Shown in pieces: positions 32,102 to 32,958 of a stretch of 32,958 bases of DNA. The translations under genes and the position numbers were made by a program. The notes below the pieces were generated by a model. That model made no database searches, was not told the origin of the DNA, and was given only the letters and a program-made list of their open reading frames with translations. The stretch is from positions 1 to 32,958 of the forward strand of contig NZ_SNTZ01000017.1 of assembly GCF_004916895.1 (NCBI RefSeq). The letters are read 5' to 3'. The stretch comes from Flagellimonas alvinocaridis. GTDB lineage: Bacteria > Bacteroidota > Bacteroidia > Flavobacteriales > Flavobacteriaceae. Each line of letters opens with the position of its first letter. The stretch's first letter is position 1.

Positions 32102-32909
32102 ATGGTAATCCATAGGAAATGGACACTTCTTCGTAGTCCACTTTGTCAATGATGCCCGGATAGTTGGAATCCACACTTCTACTATAGAGGTCCTTGGTGA
32201 CGGGATGGGCTTCGAGGTCACCTTCCCATAAATCGTCATCGATAAGATCTTGCACGTCTGATTCATTATTGCCGTTATGTAACCAAGCATCTAAATTTTC
32301 ATCATCAATGATCACCGGGCGTCGTTTTTTTTCATTGTGGATTTCTTCAAACATAGGGGTGGCATCCTTGGTGAGGACAGCAAAGGTCCTCCGTCCATCT
32401 GAGGTGTTGGTATAGATGCCCGCTAGGTATAGCGGGTCACTGTTCTTACGTCTGAAATAGAAAGGGACCTTAAAATCCTTGCCCTTGACCTTCACTTTGG
32501 TATTGTGCGGTTCAAAGAAACCGTCCACGGGAATGATGCAACGTTGGTTCTCCCAACAGTACCGGTACACGAAATGGTCAAAGAGCTTTTCGGATTTGGC
32601 ATTCAACCCCCCAAAGGTCTTCGGGTTCTTGAAATACTGAGTATAATTTTCCTGCTTTTCCTTGGGGGGCATGATACCCCACATGGCAGGGAGCATATTG
32701 TTGGGCTCTTCTTGGCCTAAGGTCCACATCACTGGATGGGACCAGCCGTTGGCATGGAAATAAATGAGTTCCAAGTCGGTGTCCAAGTCACCGTACATGG
32801 CCTTGACGGAGTGGAAACGCCGGACATAGTATACCACCCTCGCCGGGTTAAAGTGACCATAGCTGGCCGGACGAAAGTGACCCACCCGCGCCGGGCCAAA
32901 GTGGACCAC
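32100..32909 (-). CDS. SRAP-family (YedK/HMCES-like) protein, 5' end replaced by IS21-type repeats; probably inactive
   Basis: From about 32835 downward the frame matches SRAP proteins, which form a covalent adduct with abasic sites in single-stranded DNA. Seen are FHANGWSHPVMW, MWGIMP, LNAKSEKLFD, RCIIPVDGFFEPH with the conserved Glu, LAGIYT, FAVLTKDA and IHNEKKRRPVII with the active His. SRAP enzymes need Cys2 directly after the start Met. Here no MC- start exists. Instead the frame runs upstream through 24-bp repeats that encode VHFGPAR, GHFRPAS and GHFNPAR, with a GTG at 32909 as the first possible start. The native N-terminus has been replaced, so the protein is truncated or carries an IS-encoded extension without the catalytic Cys. 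Confidence 0.75.
   Translation of the reverse strand: MVHFGPARVGHFRPASYGHFNPARVVYYVRRFHSVKAMYGDLDTDLELIYFHANGWSHPVMWTLGQEEPNNMLPAMWGIMPPKEKQENYTQYFKNPKTFGGLNAKSEKLFDHFVYRYCWENQRCIIPVDGFFEPHNTKVKVKGKDFKVPFYFRRKNSDPLYLAGIYTNTSDGRRTFAVLTKDATPMFEEIHNEKKRRPVIIDDENLDAWLHNGNNESDVQDLIDDDLWEGDLEAHPVTKDLYSRSVDSNYPGIIDKVDYEEVSISYGLP
32814..32909 (-). mobile_element. IS21-family terminal repeats at the right edge
   Basis: On the minus strand four 24-bp units lie end to end: 32909-32886, 32885-32862, 32861-32838 and a poorer one at 32837-32814, with the pattern TGGTCACTTT-n-CCGGC. They resemble the units at 97-144 in inverted orientation. The IS body would lie to the right of the window. The outermost unit overlaps the start of the SRAP reading frame. 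Positions 32910-32958 show nothing further. Confidence 0.6.
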
Positions 32910-32958
32910 CTTTAGATTAGATCTATCTGTAAAAAGTCTAAGTGCTTTTTTTGTTAAA

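Noticed and set aside
1..32958. CRISPR array or defence system
   Set aside because: No regularly spaced repeats with spacers and no cas-like, restriction or toxin-antitoxin genes were seen.

Overview
The window looks like accessory DNA from a member of the Bacteroidota, probably Flavobacteriia. The reasons are -7 boxes of the TAnnTTTG type, BfmA/BtgA-type mobilisation genes, an IntDOT-like tyrosine recombinase, small HYC/CC/PP-type exported proteins, and an RND pump fused to its outer-membrane factor. No complete tRNA, rRNA, CRISPR array or housekeeping operon was seen. It reads as a mobilisable metal-resistance island.

Left edge (1-147): the 3' tail of an IS21-family istB gene and the 24-bp terminal repeats of that IS. 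Metal block 1 (169-7892, all minus strand): a PII-like protein, a Fur-family regulator, a STAS/SpoIIAA-like protein, a P1B-4-type ATPase and a second Fur regulator are closely spaced. They are followed by a second STAS-like protein, a small membrane protein, a YceI-like exported protein and a P1B-2 (Zn/Cd-type) ATPase. RND block 1 (8139-14342): a Cys/His-rich exported protein, a 1471-residue CzcA-type pump fused to a TolC-like domain, and its lipoprotein adaptor.

Transfer block (14417-18973): coupling ATPase, relaxase and BfmA/BtgA accessory protein overlap in one operon. A 531-bp gene-free segment next to them is rich in inverted repeats and is the best oriT candidate. Two small unknown genes and a tail-less ssb follow. 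A 0.9-kb segment (18974-19932) holds a perfect 13-bp inverted repeat and two diverged ~200-bp direct repeats. RND block 2 (19933-26528): a His-rich exported protein, TolC, a His-rich lipoprotein, an adaptor and a second RND pump whose proton-relay motif differs from the first.

Right part (26644-32909): a DUF932-like protein and a coiled-coil protein (minus), a tRNA-Pro-3'-end-like att site with putative integrase arm sites, the integrase, a large ParB-like protein without a ParA (plus), and an SRAP-family gene (minus) whose 5' end, with the catalytic Cys2, is replaced by IS21-type terminal repeats. The coiled-coil gene and parB face away from each other across the integrase and share a closely related ~120-bp 5' leader. 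They therefore seem to belong to one element, and the att site may be an attP or a tandem junction rather than a chromosomal boundary.

Together the island encodes inner-membrane efflux (two P1B ATPases), trans-envelope efflux (two HME-RND systems), periplasmic metal-binding accessories, two Fur-type sensors and a PII-type protein. No type IV secretion genes are visible, so transfer would need help from genes outside the window.
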